Shown piece after piece: positions 1 through 7,166 of a stretch of 11,471 nucleotides of DNA (the first letter of the stretch is position 1; each line of letters begins with the position of its first letter). Source of the stretch: Bacteroidota bacterium (lineage in GTDB: Bacteria > Bacteroidota > Ignavibacteria > SZUA-365). Made by a program: the position numbers and the translations under genes. The DNA lies in contig JAGTUW010000409.1 in the NCBI GenBank assembly GCA_018224345.1, forward strand, positions 1-11,471. The letters are read 5' to 3'. The notes beneath the pieces are model-generated. The model ran no database searches. It saw only the letters and a program-made list of their open reading frames with translations, and was not told where the DNA came from.

Positions 1-1
1 C

Positions 2-109
2 GAAGAAATGATGAATGAGGAAATGCCGGAAGGGCAGCCCCCCGCGGACAATGGCGGCGATCCGATGAATCAGGATCTGCCCGAAGGTCACCCGCCAATC
101 GAACAATGA
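2..109 (+). CDS. C-terminal tail of an unidentified protein (5' end outside window)
   Basis: This is the only plus-strand frame open at the left edge. It gives 35 residues and then a TGA stop; the other two plus frames hit stops within about 20 bases. The visible tail is acidic and rich in Pro, Gly, Met and Asn. It contains two near-identical hexapeptides, PEGQPP and PEGHPP, about 18 residues apart, and looks like a disordered C-terminal extension. No domain is visible, so no function can be given. It runs in the same direction as the downstream Bax inhibitor-like gene but is separated from it by 183 bp, so an operon is not implied. No convincing terminator follows; the only structure noted is a weak 6-bp inverted repeat, GATACC at 142-147 and GGTATC at 164-169. 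Confidence 0.6.
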   Translation, partial: EEMMNEEMPEGQPPADNGGDPMNQDLPEGHPPIEQ

Positions 110-292
110 CATTCCCGGCGGCGGCACCAACGGCAAGCGTCGATACCATCAGCCGTATAGAACGGTATCAACGACACCGACGGGCACCGTCTACCGTGTA
201 TTACCGAACACCCGTCCATTCCAGAACTTCCGGCGGGTGCGAATTGTTTATCCTTGGATGATGACCATTGTAACAACCATCATTAGACATAT

Positions 293-1033
293 ATGAGACA
301 TTCAGGAAATCCCCTGCTTGGCGAGAGCCGTCTGCGCGATATGGCGCAATCCATCGGTGCGACGGAAACCATGACGTTCAATGGAGCACTGAACAAAACC
401 GCCATACTCTTTTTCATTCTTCTGCTCGGTGCGGCGTGGACCTGGGCCGACATCGGCACGACGACAGCCGGAGCATTCTCCGGCAAGATGATTGTCGGAC
501 TGATCGTCGGACTGATTCTCGCGCTGGTCACCATATTCAAAGTCGCATGGGCGCCCTATACCGCACCAGCCTACGCATTCTTCCAGGGTATGTTTCTCGG
601 CGGACTCTCCGCCTATTTCGAGGGCATGTTTCCCGGTATCGTTCTTCCCGCCGTCGCACTGACGTTCTGTATACTCATCGGCATGCTGGCCACCTATCGT
701 GCCGGACTGATTCCCGTCACGCAGAAATTCCGCATCGGCGTCATTTCCGCCACAGGCGGCATCGCCCTTTTCTACCTGTTCTCCATCGTTCTCGGGATGT
801 TCGGCATACAAATCCCCTTTCTCTTCGAGGGCGGCATCTTCGGCATCGGGTTCAGCCTCTTCGTCATCGTTATCGCGACGCTCAATCTTGTCATCGATTT
901 CGACATGATCGATCGCATGAGCGATGCCGGCATGCCACGGCAGATGGAGTGGTACGGCGGTTTCGCCCTCATGGTCACACTCATCTGGCTTTACATCGAG
1001 ATCCTGCGTCTCCTCGCGAAAACCCGCGACTGA
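293..1033 (+). CDS. Bax inhibitor-1/YccA family multi-pass membrane protein
   Basis: A 246-residue, very hydrophobic protein with about seven predicted membrane segments (near residues 36-53, 66-84, 93-112, 116-135, 147-170, 182-203 and 221-240). The N-terminus (RHSGNP, then ETMTFNGALNKT at 25-36) and the late acidic DFDMID at 202-207 fit the bacterial Bax inhibitor-1/YccA-like family. Members sit in the inner membrane; the best studied, YetJ of Bacillus, is a pH-sensitive calcium leak channel with an aspartate pair. Transport by this copy is inference only. The ATG at 293 is chosen because family members typically start just before an S/G-NP motif; there is no clear Shine-Dalgarno. It converges with uvrB, the two stops being 30 bp apart. 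A long open frame on the opposite strand covers almost the same interval and is a shadow. Confidence 0.87.
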   Translation: MRHSGNPLLGESRLRDMAQSIGATETMTFNGALNKTAILFFILLLGAAWTWADIGTTTAGAFSGKMIVGLIVGLILALVTIFKVAWAPYTAPAYAFFQGMFLGGLSAYFEGMFPGIVLPAVALTFCILIGMLATYRAGLIPVTQKFRIGVISATGGIALFYLFSIVLGMFGIQIPFLFEGGIFGIGFSLFVIVIATLNLVIDFDMIDRMSDAGMPRQMEWYGGFALMVTLIWLYIEILRLLAKTRD

Positions 1034-1063
1034 CAACAATCACCAGCGGCAGGTCGGGAAGGG

Positions 1064-3085
1064 TTACTTCTTTTTCTCCAACCTGATGATCTCGTCACGC
1101 AATTGCGCTGCGCGTTCGTATTCGAGATCCCGGGCGGCTTCTCCCATCTCGCGGCGAAGCTGTTCAATCAATTCCTGCTTTTGCTCTGTGGTCATAAAGC
1201 GCAACACAGGCTCCGCCACCAGTTTGACTTTCTTTTCACTCATGCGCTGATCGCGCCTGATCTTGACATCGGCAATGGTGGTGGCGTGAAGGATTTCATC
1301 AATAGACTTGCGAATGGTCTCCGGATTGATGCCATGCTCCTCATTGTAGGCGAGCTGCAAGACACGACGGCGCGTGGTTTCATCGAGGACGCGCTGCATG
1401 CTGTTGGTAATGCGGTCGGCATACATGATGACAAGACCGCCGACATTGCGCGCGGTGCGACCGGCGATCTGCATGATGGCACTTTCGCTGCGGAGAAATC
1501 CCTCCTTGTCGGCATCCAGGATGGCGACGAGGGAAACCTCCGGAAGGTCAAGCCCTTCACGCAACAGATTGACACCCACCAGCACATCGAAACTGCCTAT
1601 GCGGAGATCGCGCAGAATGCCGACGCGGTCGAGGGACATGATTTCGGAATGCATATAGCGCACCCGAATGCCGATATTCTCAAGATATTCGGTAAGATCC
1701 TCCGACATGCGCTTGGTCAGTGTCGTCACAAGCACGCGTTCGTTCCGCCCGGCACGTAAACGGATTTCCGCGATAAGATCGTCGATCTGATTGCGGACAG
1801 GACGCACCTCCATCGGCGGATCCAGCAGTCCGGTAGGACGAATGATCTGCTCGACAATCACGCCGCCGGATTGTTGCAACTCGTAGGCCGAGGGGGTCGC
1901 GCTGACATAGACGCATTGGGATATCAGTGATTCGAATTCGTCGATTTTCTGCGGCCGGTTATCCAATGCCGATGGCAGACGAAACCCGTGCTCGACCAGG
2001 GTCTCTTTCCGCATTCGGTCCCCATTGTACATGGCGCGGATCTGCGGCAGTGTCTGATGCGACTCGTCAATGACGAGAAAGAAATCCTCGGGAAAATAAT
2101 CCAGCAGACATTCCGGCCGGTCACCCGGCTGCCGGCCCGCAAGATGCCGTGAATAGTTTTCCACGCCCGAACAGTAACCGATTTCCTTCATCATCTCCAG
2201 ATCGTAGCGCGTACGCTGTTCGATCCGCTGCGCTTCGAGAAACTTTCCGCAACTGCGGAAGTATTCGAGACGCTCCTCAAGCTCCTGTTCGATATCCCTG
2301 ATCGCCCGCCTGAGTTCCTCTTCCGTCGTCAGGAAGTGCTTCGCAGGAAAGATCACCGTCTCGCTTATTTTCTCCACGACCTTGCCGGTCATGCGGTCGA
2401 CCAACGACAAGGTCTCGATCTCGTCACCGAAAAATTCGATACGCAGTACTTCGTCATTTTCATAGGCCTGGATGATTTCGATCACATCGCCCCGCACGCG
2501 GAACGTCCCGCGCGTGAAGTCAACATCATTGCGCAGATAGTGCACATCCGTCAGACGGCGCAGTAATTCATTGCGGGTGATACAATCGCCCTGGCGCAGT
2601 AGCACAATCTGGCCGGCGAAATTCTCCTTCGAACCGATACCGTAAATACAGGACACCGAGGCGACAATCAGCACATCGCGGCGTCCTTCGATCAGCGCCG
2701 TTGTGGCTTTGAGACGCAGACGCTCGATTTCGTCGTTGATGGACATATCCTTTTCTATAAACGTGTCCGTCGAAGGGATATACGCTTCGGGCTGATAATA
2801 GTCGTAATAGGAAATAAAAAACTCCACCGCGTTGTCAGGAAAAAAACTTTTGAATTCCCCGTACAACTGCGCGGCGAGGGTCTTGTTGTGAGAAATGACG
2901 AGCGTAGGCCGATTGATGGCTTCGATGACATTGGATATAGTGAAGGTCTTGCCGCTGCCGGTGACACCCAACAATGTCTGAAAACGATCACCGCGAATGA
3001 CGCCTTCGGTCAGCTGGCGGATGGCCTCGGGCTGATCACCCGTGGGCTTGTACTCGGATACGAGACGAAATTTGTGTTCCTGCAT
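1064..3085 (-). CDS. uvrB: UvrABC excinuclease subunit B
   Basis: UvrB is the damage-verifying helicase-like subunit of bacterial nucleotide-excision repair. It is loaded by UvrA and recruits UvrC for dual incision. The 673-residue product has the full family layout: Walker A GVTGSGKT (40-47), the damage-clamping beta-hairpin region with YYDYYQPEAYIP (93-104), Walker B/DEAD-variant DESH (340-343), a helicase C-terminal half with motif VI QIAGRTAR (539-546), and a C-terminal UVR motif (about 635-669) that contacts UvrC. The frame stays open upstream to 3715, antisense to the helicase gene. The start at 3085 is preferred because UvrB proteins begin a few residues before F-x-L-x-S-x-Y-x-P-x-GDQP, here residues 6-18. 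No good ribosome-binding site is visible. uvrA and uvrC are not in the window. Divergent from the DEAD-box gene; possible operator palindromes lie in the shared gap. Confidence 0.98.
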   Translation of the reverse strand: MQEHKFRLVSEYKPTGDQPEAIRQLTEGVIRGDRFQTLLGVTGSGKTFTISNVIEAINRPTLVISHNKTLAAQLYGEFKSFFPDNAVEFFISYYDYYQPEAYIPSTDTFIEKDMSINDEIERLRLKATTALIEGRRDVLIVASVSCIYGIGSKENFAGQIVLLRQGDCITRNELLRRLTDVHYLRNDVDFTRGTFRVRGDVIEIIQAYENDEVLRIEFFGDEIETLSLVDRMTGKVVEKISETVIFPAKHFLTTEEELRRAIRDIEQELEERLEYFRSCGKFLEAQRIEQRTRYDLEMMKEIGYCSGVENYSRHLAGRQPGDRPECLLDYFPEDFFLVIDESHQTLPQIRAMYNGDRMRKETLVEHGFRLPSALDNRPQKIDEFESLISQCVYVSATPSAYELQQSGGVIVEQIIRPTGLLDPPMEVRPVRNQIDDLIAEIRLRAGRNERVLVTTLTKRMSEDLTEYLENIGIRVRYMHSEIMSLDRVGILRDLRIGSFDVLVGVNLLREGLDLPEVSLVAILDADKEGFLRSESAIMQIAGRTARNVGGLVIMYADRITNSMQRVLDETTRRRVLQLAYNEEHGINPETIRKSIDEILHATTIADVKIRRDQRMSEKKVKLVAEPVLRFMTTEQKQELIEQLRREMGEAARDLEYERAAQLRDEIIRLEKKK

Positions 3086-3200
3086 AAGAAAGTCAGTGAG
3101 ATTCGTGGAGAACAAGAACGTATGAGAGGACGAGTGAGATGCGGGAGTCCGTGGCGAGTAGCGTCCGTGTTTCGTGTCCCCATACAGCGAATACTCGCAA

Positions 3201-3238
3201 TTGACGCGATTTTTCAGTAAATTACTGTAATGTATACA
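3201..3238. promoter_or_regulatory. Candidate promoter and palindromic operator between uvrB and the helicase gene
   Basis: The 171-bp gap separates two divergent genes. On the plus strand TTGACG (3201-3206) lies 16 bp from TACTGT (3223-3228), a weak sigma-70-like pair. Overlapping the second box is a perfect inverted repeat CAGTAA-A-TTACTG (3215-3227), followed by the 8-bp palindrome TGTATACA (3231-3238). TACTGTA resembles one half of the E. coli LexA box, but the second half is not in register. That this is an SOS or other operator is inference. A longer-range 7-bp inverted repeat (GCGAGTA 3154-3160, TACTCGC 3192-3198) also lies in the gap. Confidence 0.35.
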
Positions 3239-3256
3239 CAAAAACAATAGCAGCTT

Positions 3257-4768
3257 ATGACAGACCAACATCCCGCACAGGACAACGACGTTCTTTTTGA
3301 ACCAGAGAACCCGCTCCCTGATTTTTATTTCGAACATCTTCCCGAGGACATGCAGAAGCGTGTCGCGGCTCTCGGATGGGAGACACCCACACCGGTACAG
3401 CGCAAGGCGATTCCCTATATATTGGCACATCGGGACATCATCGTACAGGCGCGTACGGGCAGCGGCAAGACAGCCGCCTACCTGTTGCCGATCATTCAAA
3501 ACGTCGTGCTCAGGCATCACTGGTGTCAGGCGTTGATACTCGCACCGACGCGGGAGCTTGCCAGGCAGGTACACACAGTACTGCTGGAACTGACCGAAGG
3601 CACCGCCATCAAAACCGCCATTCTCTACGGCGGCGTCAGCTACGGTAATCAGCTGAAGGATCTCAAGGACGGTGCACAGATCGTTGTCGGCACCCCAGGC
3701 CGCATTCTCGATCATGTCTATCGCGGCACGCTGACACTGATGCAGTTACAGACATTGATTTTCGACGAAGCCGATGAGATGCTGTCGATGGGTTTTTATC
3801 CCTCGATGCGCAAGCTGAAACGGCAGATCCCGGTGAAGCGCAGCACCTATATGTTCAGCGCCACGATTCCGTATCACGTCGAACAACTCGCGCATGAATT
3901 CCTGCACCACCCTGACCGGCTCAGTCTCAGCAAGGGTACTCAGTCTGTCACCGAACTCGAGCATCGGTATTACATCGCGCAATCGCTGCAGAAGGATCGT
4001 GCGCTCATCCGTATCCTGGAATACGAAAATCCGGAATCCGCCATCATATTCACAAATACCAAACGGAATGCGGAATATCTCTCGGCTTTTCTGAAGAATT
4101 ATGGTATCGACGCACAACATCTGACAGGGGATTTGCCGCAGGGAAAGCGCGAACGGGTGATGAACCGCCTGCGCAGCGGAGAACTGCGCTTTCTCATCGC
4201 CACCGACGTGGCTGCACGCGGTATCGATATCAGTGATCTGAGCTATGTCATTCTCTATGATATTCCGGAACATGTGGAAGTTTATGTCCATCGCTCCGGC
4301 CGTACGGCACGCGCAGGCAAAACCGGCACAGCGGTCACGCTCTGCGAGAAAATCGAAGAGAGCAAGCTCCTCGGCATTGCCAAACGATATGGTTTTACCG
4401 TGGAGAAATATGAATTACCCACCGATGAGGAAATCCAACAACGTCTCTCCGAACGTATCATCGTGCGGCTCGAGGATCAACTCAATGACATGGCGATGAT
4501 GGACCGCGAGCGCGTACAGCGCTTCCTGCCCATCGTCGAACAGTTGACCGAGGATGCGGAGATGCACATCCTTCTTGCCATGCTGCTCGATCAATCCTAT
4601 CAAAGCGGACTGGTGGAACGGCTGTACGACGGTCCGGTTCACACCCCGGCCAGCAAGGGCGCCGAAGGCAAAAGCGAGACTTCGGAGGAAGAATCGGCGA
4701 AAAAGAAAAAACGCCAGCGCAGTGGAAAGAGAAAAAAGTCGTCGGACGAACCTGCCGAAAAAACCTGA
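3257..4768 (+). CDS. DEAD-box ATP-dependent RNA helicase (DeaD/CshA-like)
   Basis: A 503-residue superfamily 2 RNA helicase that would unwind short RNA duplexes in ribosome assembly, mRNA turnover or cold adaptation. All core motifs are intact: Q-motif Gln48, motif I ARTGSGKT (65-72), PTRELA (97-102), TPGR (146-149), DEAD (170-173), SAT (201-203), IIFTNTKR (263-270), TDVAARGID (316-324) and HRSGRTAR (345-352). Residues about 385-455 form a helical extension like that after the core in DeaD/CshA proteins. The last ~40 residues alternate acidic and Lys/Arg runs (for example AKKKKRQRSGKRKK at 481-494), probably disordered and RNA-contacting. No DbpA-type RNA-binding fold is evident, so I give no gene symbol. 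The start ATG lies 8 bp after a poor AGCAG. The strong hairpin at 4870-4903 probably ends transcription. Confidence 0.95.
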   Translation: MTDQHPAQDNDVLFEPENPLPDFYFEHLPEDMQKRVAALGWETPTPVQRKAIPYILAHRDIIVQARTGSGKTAAYLLPIIQNVVLRHHWCQALILAPTRELARQVHTVLLELTEGTAIKTAILYGGVSYGNQLKDLKDGAQIVVGTPGRILDHVYRGTLTLMQLQTLIFDEADEMLSMGFYPSMRKLKRQIPVKRSTYMFSATIPYHVEQLAHEFLHHPDRLSLSKGTQSVTELEHRYYIAQSLQKDRALIRILEYENPESAIIFTNTKRNAEYLSAFLKNYGIDAQHLTGDLPQGKRERVMNRLRSGELRFLIATDVAARGIDISDLSYVILYDIPEHVEVYVHRSGRTARAGKTGTAVTLCEKIEESKLLGIAKRYGFTVEKYELPTDEEIQQRLSERIIVRLEDQLNDMAMMDRERVQRFLPIVEQLTEDAEMHILLAMLLDQSYQSGLVERLYDGPVHTPASKGAEGKSETSEEESAKKKKRQRSGKRKKSSDEPAEKT

Positions 4769-4860
4769 GCACACAGCCGCCGCGCACGCGCTTCCCGTCG
4801 CAGCATTACATATCACACATGGACCGGCCATCACGTCGAGCTTCCTGCGTTGCGTAAGCA

Positions 4861-4910
4861 GAAAAAGAAAACGCGTCATTTCCATACGGAGAAATGACGC
4901 GTTCACGTTT
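4861..4910. terminator. Bidirectional intrinsic terminator between the helicase gene and clpX
   Basis: A perfect 13-bp stem: AACGCGTCATTTC at 4870-4882 and GAAATGACGCGTT at 4891-4903, with an 8-base loop. Read on the minus strand, the stem is followed by TTTCTTTTTC (complement of 4869-4860), a good U-tract about 80 nt after the clpX stop. On the plus strand it is followed by CACGTTTT, a weaker tract about 100 nt after the helicase stop. It therefore best fits clpX termination and could serve both convergent genes. Nothing else is seen in the 215-bp gap. Confidence 0.85.
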
Positions 4911-4983
4911 TACCAGGGCCTGAGCATTGCTATCGCTGCAGTACGTTCCTTGCTGCGATATGATCGCAGAAGTGATTTCGCTG

Positions 4984-6237
4984 TCAGGCGGTTTTTTTCT
5001 GTTCTTTTACTGTGTACACAGGTTCCGCACCGTTTTCAATTGTATCACTGGTGACGAAACAGCGTGTGACATTTTCTTTCGAAGGAAGGTTATACATGAT
5101 ATCCATCATCGCACGTTCCATGATGGAACGAAGCGCACGTGCTCCTGTACCGCGCTCAAGGGCCCGGTCGACGATGGCTTCCAGGGCAGCGTGATCAAAT
5201 TCGAGCGATACATCCTCCATCTCGAATAACCTGACATACTGTTTGACCAGAGCATTTTTCGGTTGCGTCAGTATGGTCTGCAATCCCTCGCGCGAAATCG
5301 GATGCAGCGATGAAGTGACAGGCAGACGACCGATGAGTTCCGGAATCAGGCCGAAACTCAGAAGGTCGTCGGGTTCGACATGTGCCAGGACATACTGCCG
5401 CTGAATCTTGCTCATCGAATGTGTGTCCGAACCGAAGCCCAGCGGGTTTGTTCCGATCCGCCGCTGTATGATATTCTCCAGACCGCCGAAGGCGCCACCA
5501 CACACGAAGAGTATGTCGCGTGTATTGATATTGATCAGCGGCTGTTCGGGATGTTTGCGCCCGCCTTTCGGTGGGACACCGATAACCGAACCCTCGAGTA
5601 TTTTCAGTAATGCCTGTTGCACTCCTTCACCCGAGACATCCCGCGTGATCGATACATTCTCGCTTTTTCTCGCGATCTTGTCGATCTCATCGATATAGAT
5701 AATTCCCTGCTCGGCGCGTTGCACGTTGTACTCGGCGTTCTGCAGCAGATGCACGAGAATCGACTCCACATCATCACCGACATAGCCCGATTCAGTCAGT
5801 GTCGTCGCATCGGCAATTGCAAAAGGGACGTCAAGAATGCGGGCCAGTGTACGTGCAAGGAGGGTCTTTCCGGTTCCGGTCGGACCGATCAACAGAATAT
5901 TGCTCTTCTCGATTTCCACGTCGGAATCAGAAAACCGCTGCTTTGCTTCAAGGCGCTTGTAGTGGTTATACACAGCGACGGCCAGAGATTTTTTCGCCGC
6001 TTCCTGTCCTATCACATATTCATCGAGCGCATTCTTGATCAGATACGGAGTTTTCAACGAGCGGCTTCGCAGATCGGGCGTGGTAAATGCGGCAGTATTG
6101 GTCTTGAGAATATCGACGGAACTCATCACGCAGTGATTGCAGATATAAACGCTCGGACCGGCAATCATGCTCTCGACATCCTTTGACGGGCGTCCGCAAA
6201 ATGAACATTTTATTTCGGTTTTTGCTTTGTTATTCAT
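4984..6237 (-). CDS. clpX: ATP-dependent unfoldase ClpX
   Basis: ClpX is the hexameric AAA+ unfoldase that recognises tagged substrates and feeds them to the ClpP peptidase in the cytoplasm. The 417-residue product is full length. It has the N-terminal zinc domain with Cys11, Cys14, Cys33 and Cys36; Walker A GPTGTGKT (118-125); the pore-1 loop GYVGDD (151-156); Walker B IIYIDEID (179-186); the RKH loop (227-229); the ClpP-docking loop as LGF (266-268) where many ClpX have IGF; the arginine finger in IGRLP (302-306); and sensor 2 GARALR (365-370). The start ATG directly precedes the zinc-binding domain as expected. clpP and tig, frequent neighbours of clpX, are not adjacent here: upstream comes a 295-bp gap and an unrelated gene. 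The terminator at 4870-4903 follows the gene. Confidence 0.97.
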   Translation of the reverse strand: MNNKAKTEIKCSFCGRPSKDVESMIAGPSVYICNHCVMSSVDILKTNTAAFTTPDLRSRSLKTPYLIKNALDEYVIGQEAAKKSLAVAVYNHYKRLEAKQRFSDSDVEIEKSNILLIGPTGTGKTLLARTLARILDVPFAIADATTLTESGYVGDDVESILVHLLQNAEYNVQRAEQGIIYIDEIDKIARKSENVSITRDVSGEGVQQALLKILEGSVIGVPPKGGRKHPEQPLININTRDILFVCGGAFGGLENIIQRRIGTNPLGFGSDTHSMSKIQRQYVLAHVEPDDLLSFGLIPELIGRLPVTSSLHPISREGLQTILTQPKNALVKQYVRLFEMEDVSLEFDHAALEAIVDRALERGTGARALRSIMERAMMDIMYNLPSKENVTRCFVTSDTIENGAEPVYTVKEQKKTA

Positions 6238-6411
6238 TTTTCCATTCTGTCATTGTCATTCGAGCTTCAACAGGAAAGATACAAAAATCCCACCCGCGGA
6301 AGAAACAGCGGTTGCGGCCATATGCTTCACCCGCTTGCAACACCACAATCATCATGCTGACAACACAGACGTGTTACACCGGTGTGATGCGGTATCAGGC
6401 CGCCTTGCCAT

Positions 6412-6466
6412 AAAAACGACAGCGCCCCGGTGGCGGCAGGGTGTGTTCTGCACGCCATCCGGGGCG
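6412..6466 (-). terminator. Intrinsic terminator of the HTH/H1-like gene
   Basis: A long hairpin made of CGCCCCGG, TGGCG and GCAG (6423-6439) pairing with CTGC, CGCCA and CCGGGGCG (6448-6466). It has an 8-base loop and only two single-base bulges (A6452, T6458), so 17 base pairs in total. On the minus strand the stem is followed a few bases later by TTTTT (complement of 6412-6416). It lies about 65 bp beyond the stop of the gene at 6533-7078, so terminating that gene is the simplest role. It also lies about 185 bp upstream of clpX. The rest of the 295-bp gap (6238-6532) holds a 10-bp palindrome, ACACCGGTGT (6376-6385), and no gene I can support. Confidence 0.7.
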
Positions 6467-6532
6467 GATGTCCATTCCCTGATCACAGCGACGTATCACT
6501 GTGTTGTGATGATCTCACTGCTGTGGGATATG

Positions 6533-7078
6533 TTACTTTCTGCCGATCGCCTTGAGAAACTCTTCTTCCACCATCTGCAGACTGCGCAGATAGTCGAGAC
6601 GGGCTTCCGCGATCTCGATTTCACGTGTCAGCGCGTCGCCAAGCATCGGCGTCGTGAAATCCGATGTTGGCCTTTTTGTCGCCGTGGACTTAGGTGCGGC
6701 GTACGTAGCAGCGGACGCAGGCTTCTTCGTCGCGGCCTTCTTCGGCTTGGCCTTCTTCGCCGCAGCCATTTTCGGTGTTGCCTTCTTTGCTGAAGCGGAT
6801 TTCTTCACAGGAGCGTCTGTACCTTTCTTCTTCGCCGCCGTCTGCTTTTTCGCCGCCGTTGCCGGTGCCGCTTTCACCCTGTTCACGTTCGAGAGGTCGA
6901 GTTTGTCACGGAAAGCGTTGAAACGATCCATGACACTGTTCGATACCTTTTTGGTATCACCACTCTTGATGTTGCGCAGTGTGAGATAATTGATCCCACT
7001 CTGGAGCGCGATTTGACGCAGTGACATATGCTTCTGTAGCTCAGCAAGGCCTTTGCGCATCGCATTGGTATTGTCCAT
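6533..7078 (-). CDS. Helix-turn-helix protein with a histone H1-like Lys/Ala-rich tail
   Basis: A 181-residue basic protein in three parts. Residues about 8-62 look like a Cro/C1 (XRE)-type helix-turn-helix (SLRQIALQSGINYLTLRNIK at 19-38). Residues about 68-136 are a Lys/Ala/Pro-rich linker resembling histone H1, Chlamydia Hc2 and AlgP/PhaF tails. It includes five tandem pentads, SAKKA TPKMA AAKKA KPKKA ATKKP (96-120). Residues 143-178 form a charged, probably helical segment suited to self-association. A nucleoid-associated or regulatory DNA-binding role is inference; I do not recognise a named family for the whole chain. The start at 7078 is chosen over the ATG at 7093 because AAGGAGG (7090-7084) lies 5 bases ahead of it. 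It follows ggt on the same strand after 88 bp but has its own likely promoter, and the terminator at 6412-6466 ends it. Confidence 0.85.
   Translation of the reverse strand: MDNTNAMRKGLAELQKHMSLRQIALQSGINYLTLRNIKSGDTKKVSNSVMDRFNAFRDKLDLSNVNRVKAAPATAAKKQTAAKKKGTDAPVKKSASAKKATPKMAAAKKAKPKKAATKKPASAATYAAPKSTATKRPTSDFTTPMLGDALTREIEIAEARLDYLRSLQMVEEEFLKAIGRK
6719..6793 (-). repeat. 15-bp tandem repeat encoding Lys/Ala pentapeptides
   Basis: Five imperfect 15-bp units, each on the plus strand built around a GCCTTCTTCG-like core, encode five consecutive xxKKA-type pentapeptides in the basic linker of the HTH/H1-like protein. Units at about 6720, 6735 and 6750 are nearly identical, while those at 6765 and 6780 are diverged. 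Such in-frame units can change copy number by slippage. Confidence 0.75.
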
Positions 7079-7083
7079 GAAAA

Positions 7084-7090
7084 CCTCCTT
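7084..7090 (-). promoter_or_regulatory. Ribosome-binding site deciding the HTH/H1-like gene start
   Basis: AAGGAGG on the minus strand, 5 bases before the ATG at 7078. It is a near-perfect anti-16S match, far stronger than any site before uvrB, clpX, recX or the BI-1-like gene here. It lies inside the coding sequence that would result from the alternative ATG at 7093, and this excludes that start. Confidence 0.8.
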
Positions 7091-7121
7091 CATTGGATAA
7101 GTTTGGAGAGGATACAGGAAG

Positions 7122-7151
7122 AATATACAATAATAATATTACATATTACAA
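7122..7151 (-). promoter_or_regulatory. Candidate promoter with tandem heptamer for the HTH/H1-like gene
   Basis: On the minus strand TTGTAA (7151-7146) and TATATT (7127-7122) are 18 bp apart, a fair sigma-70-like pair in a markedly AT-rich gap. A second overlapping pair, TTGTAT (7160-7155) and TATTAT (7138-7133), is also possible. The plus-strand heptamer TATTACA occurs twice in tandem (7137-7150) between and over these boxes, a plausible operator. Promoter and operator roles are inferred from sequence only. Confidence 0.4.
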
Positions 7152-7166
7152 CAAATACAAAAAGAA

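Noticed and set aside
179..216. Inverted repeat GACGGG/CCCGTC after the first gene tail, considered as a terminator
   Set aside because: Only 6 bp with a 26-base loop and no T-tract on either strand.
88..276. 62-residue minus-strand open frame in the first gap
   Set aside because: No ribosome-binding site, no recognisable domain, and it overlaps the upstream gene tail.
302..1039. 245-residue minus-strand open frame
   Set aside because: It mirrors the BI-1-like gene almost exactly. Its acidic, His- and Gly-rich composition without domains is typical of an antisense shadow.
3225..3240. A genuine E. coli-type LexA box
   Set aside because: CTGT is followed after eight bases by CACA, not ACAG; only one half-site fits, so it is kept as a hypothesis and not annotated as LexA-binding.
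3086..3715. 210-residue N-terminal extension of uvrB (frame open to 3715)
   Set aside because: It runs antisense into the helicase gene and across its promoter region, has no UvrB homology, and the canonical UvrB N-terminus begins at 3085.
7079..7093. Alternative ATG at 7093 adding five residues to the HTH/H1-like protein
   Set aside because: The extra codons are made of the Shine-Dalgarno AAGGAGG that serves the ATG at 7078.
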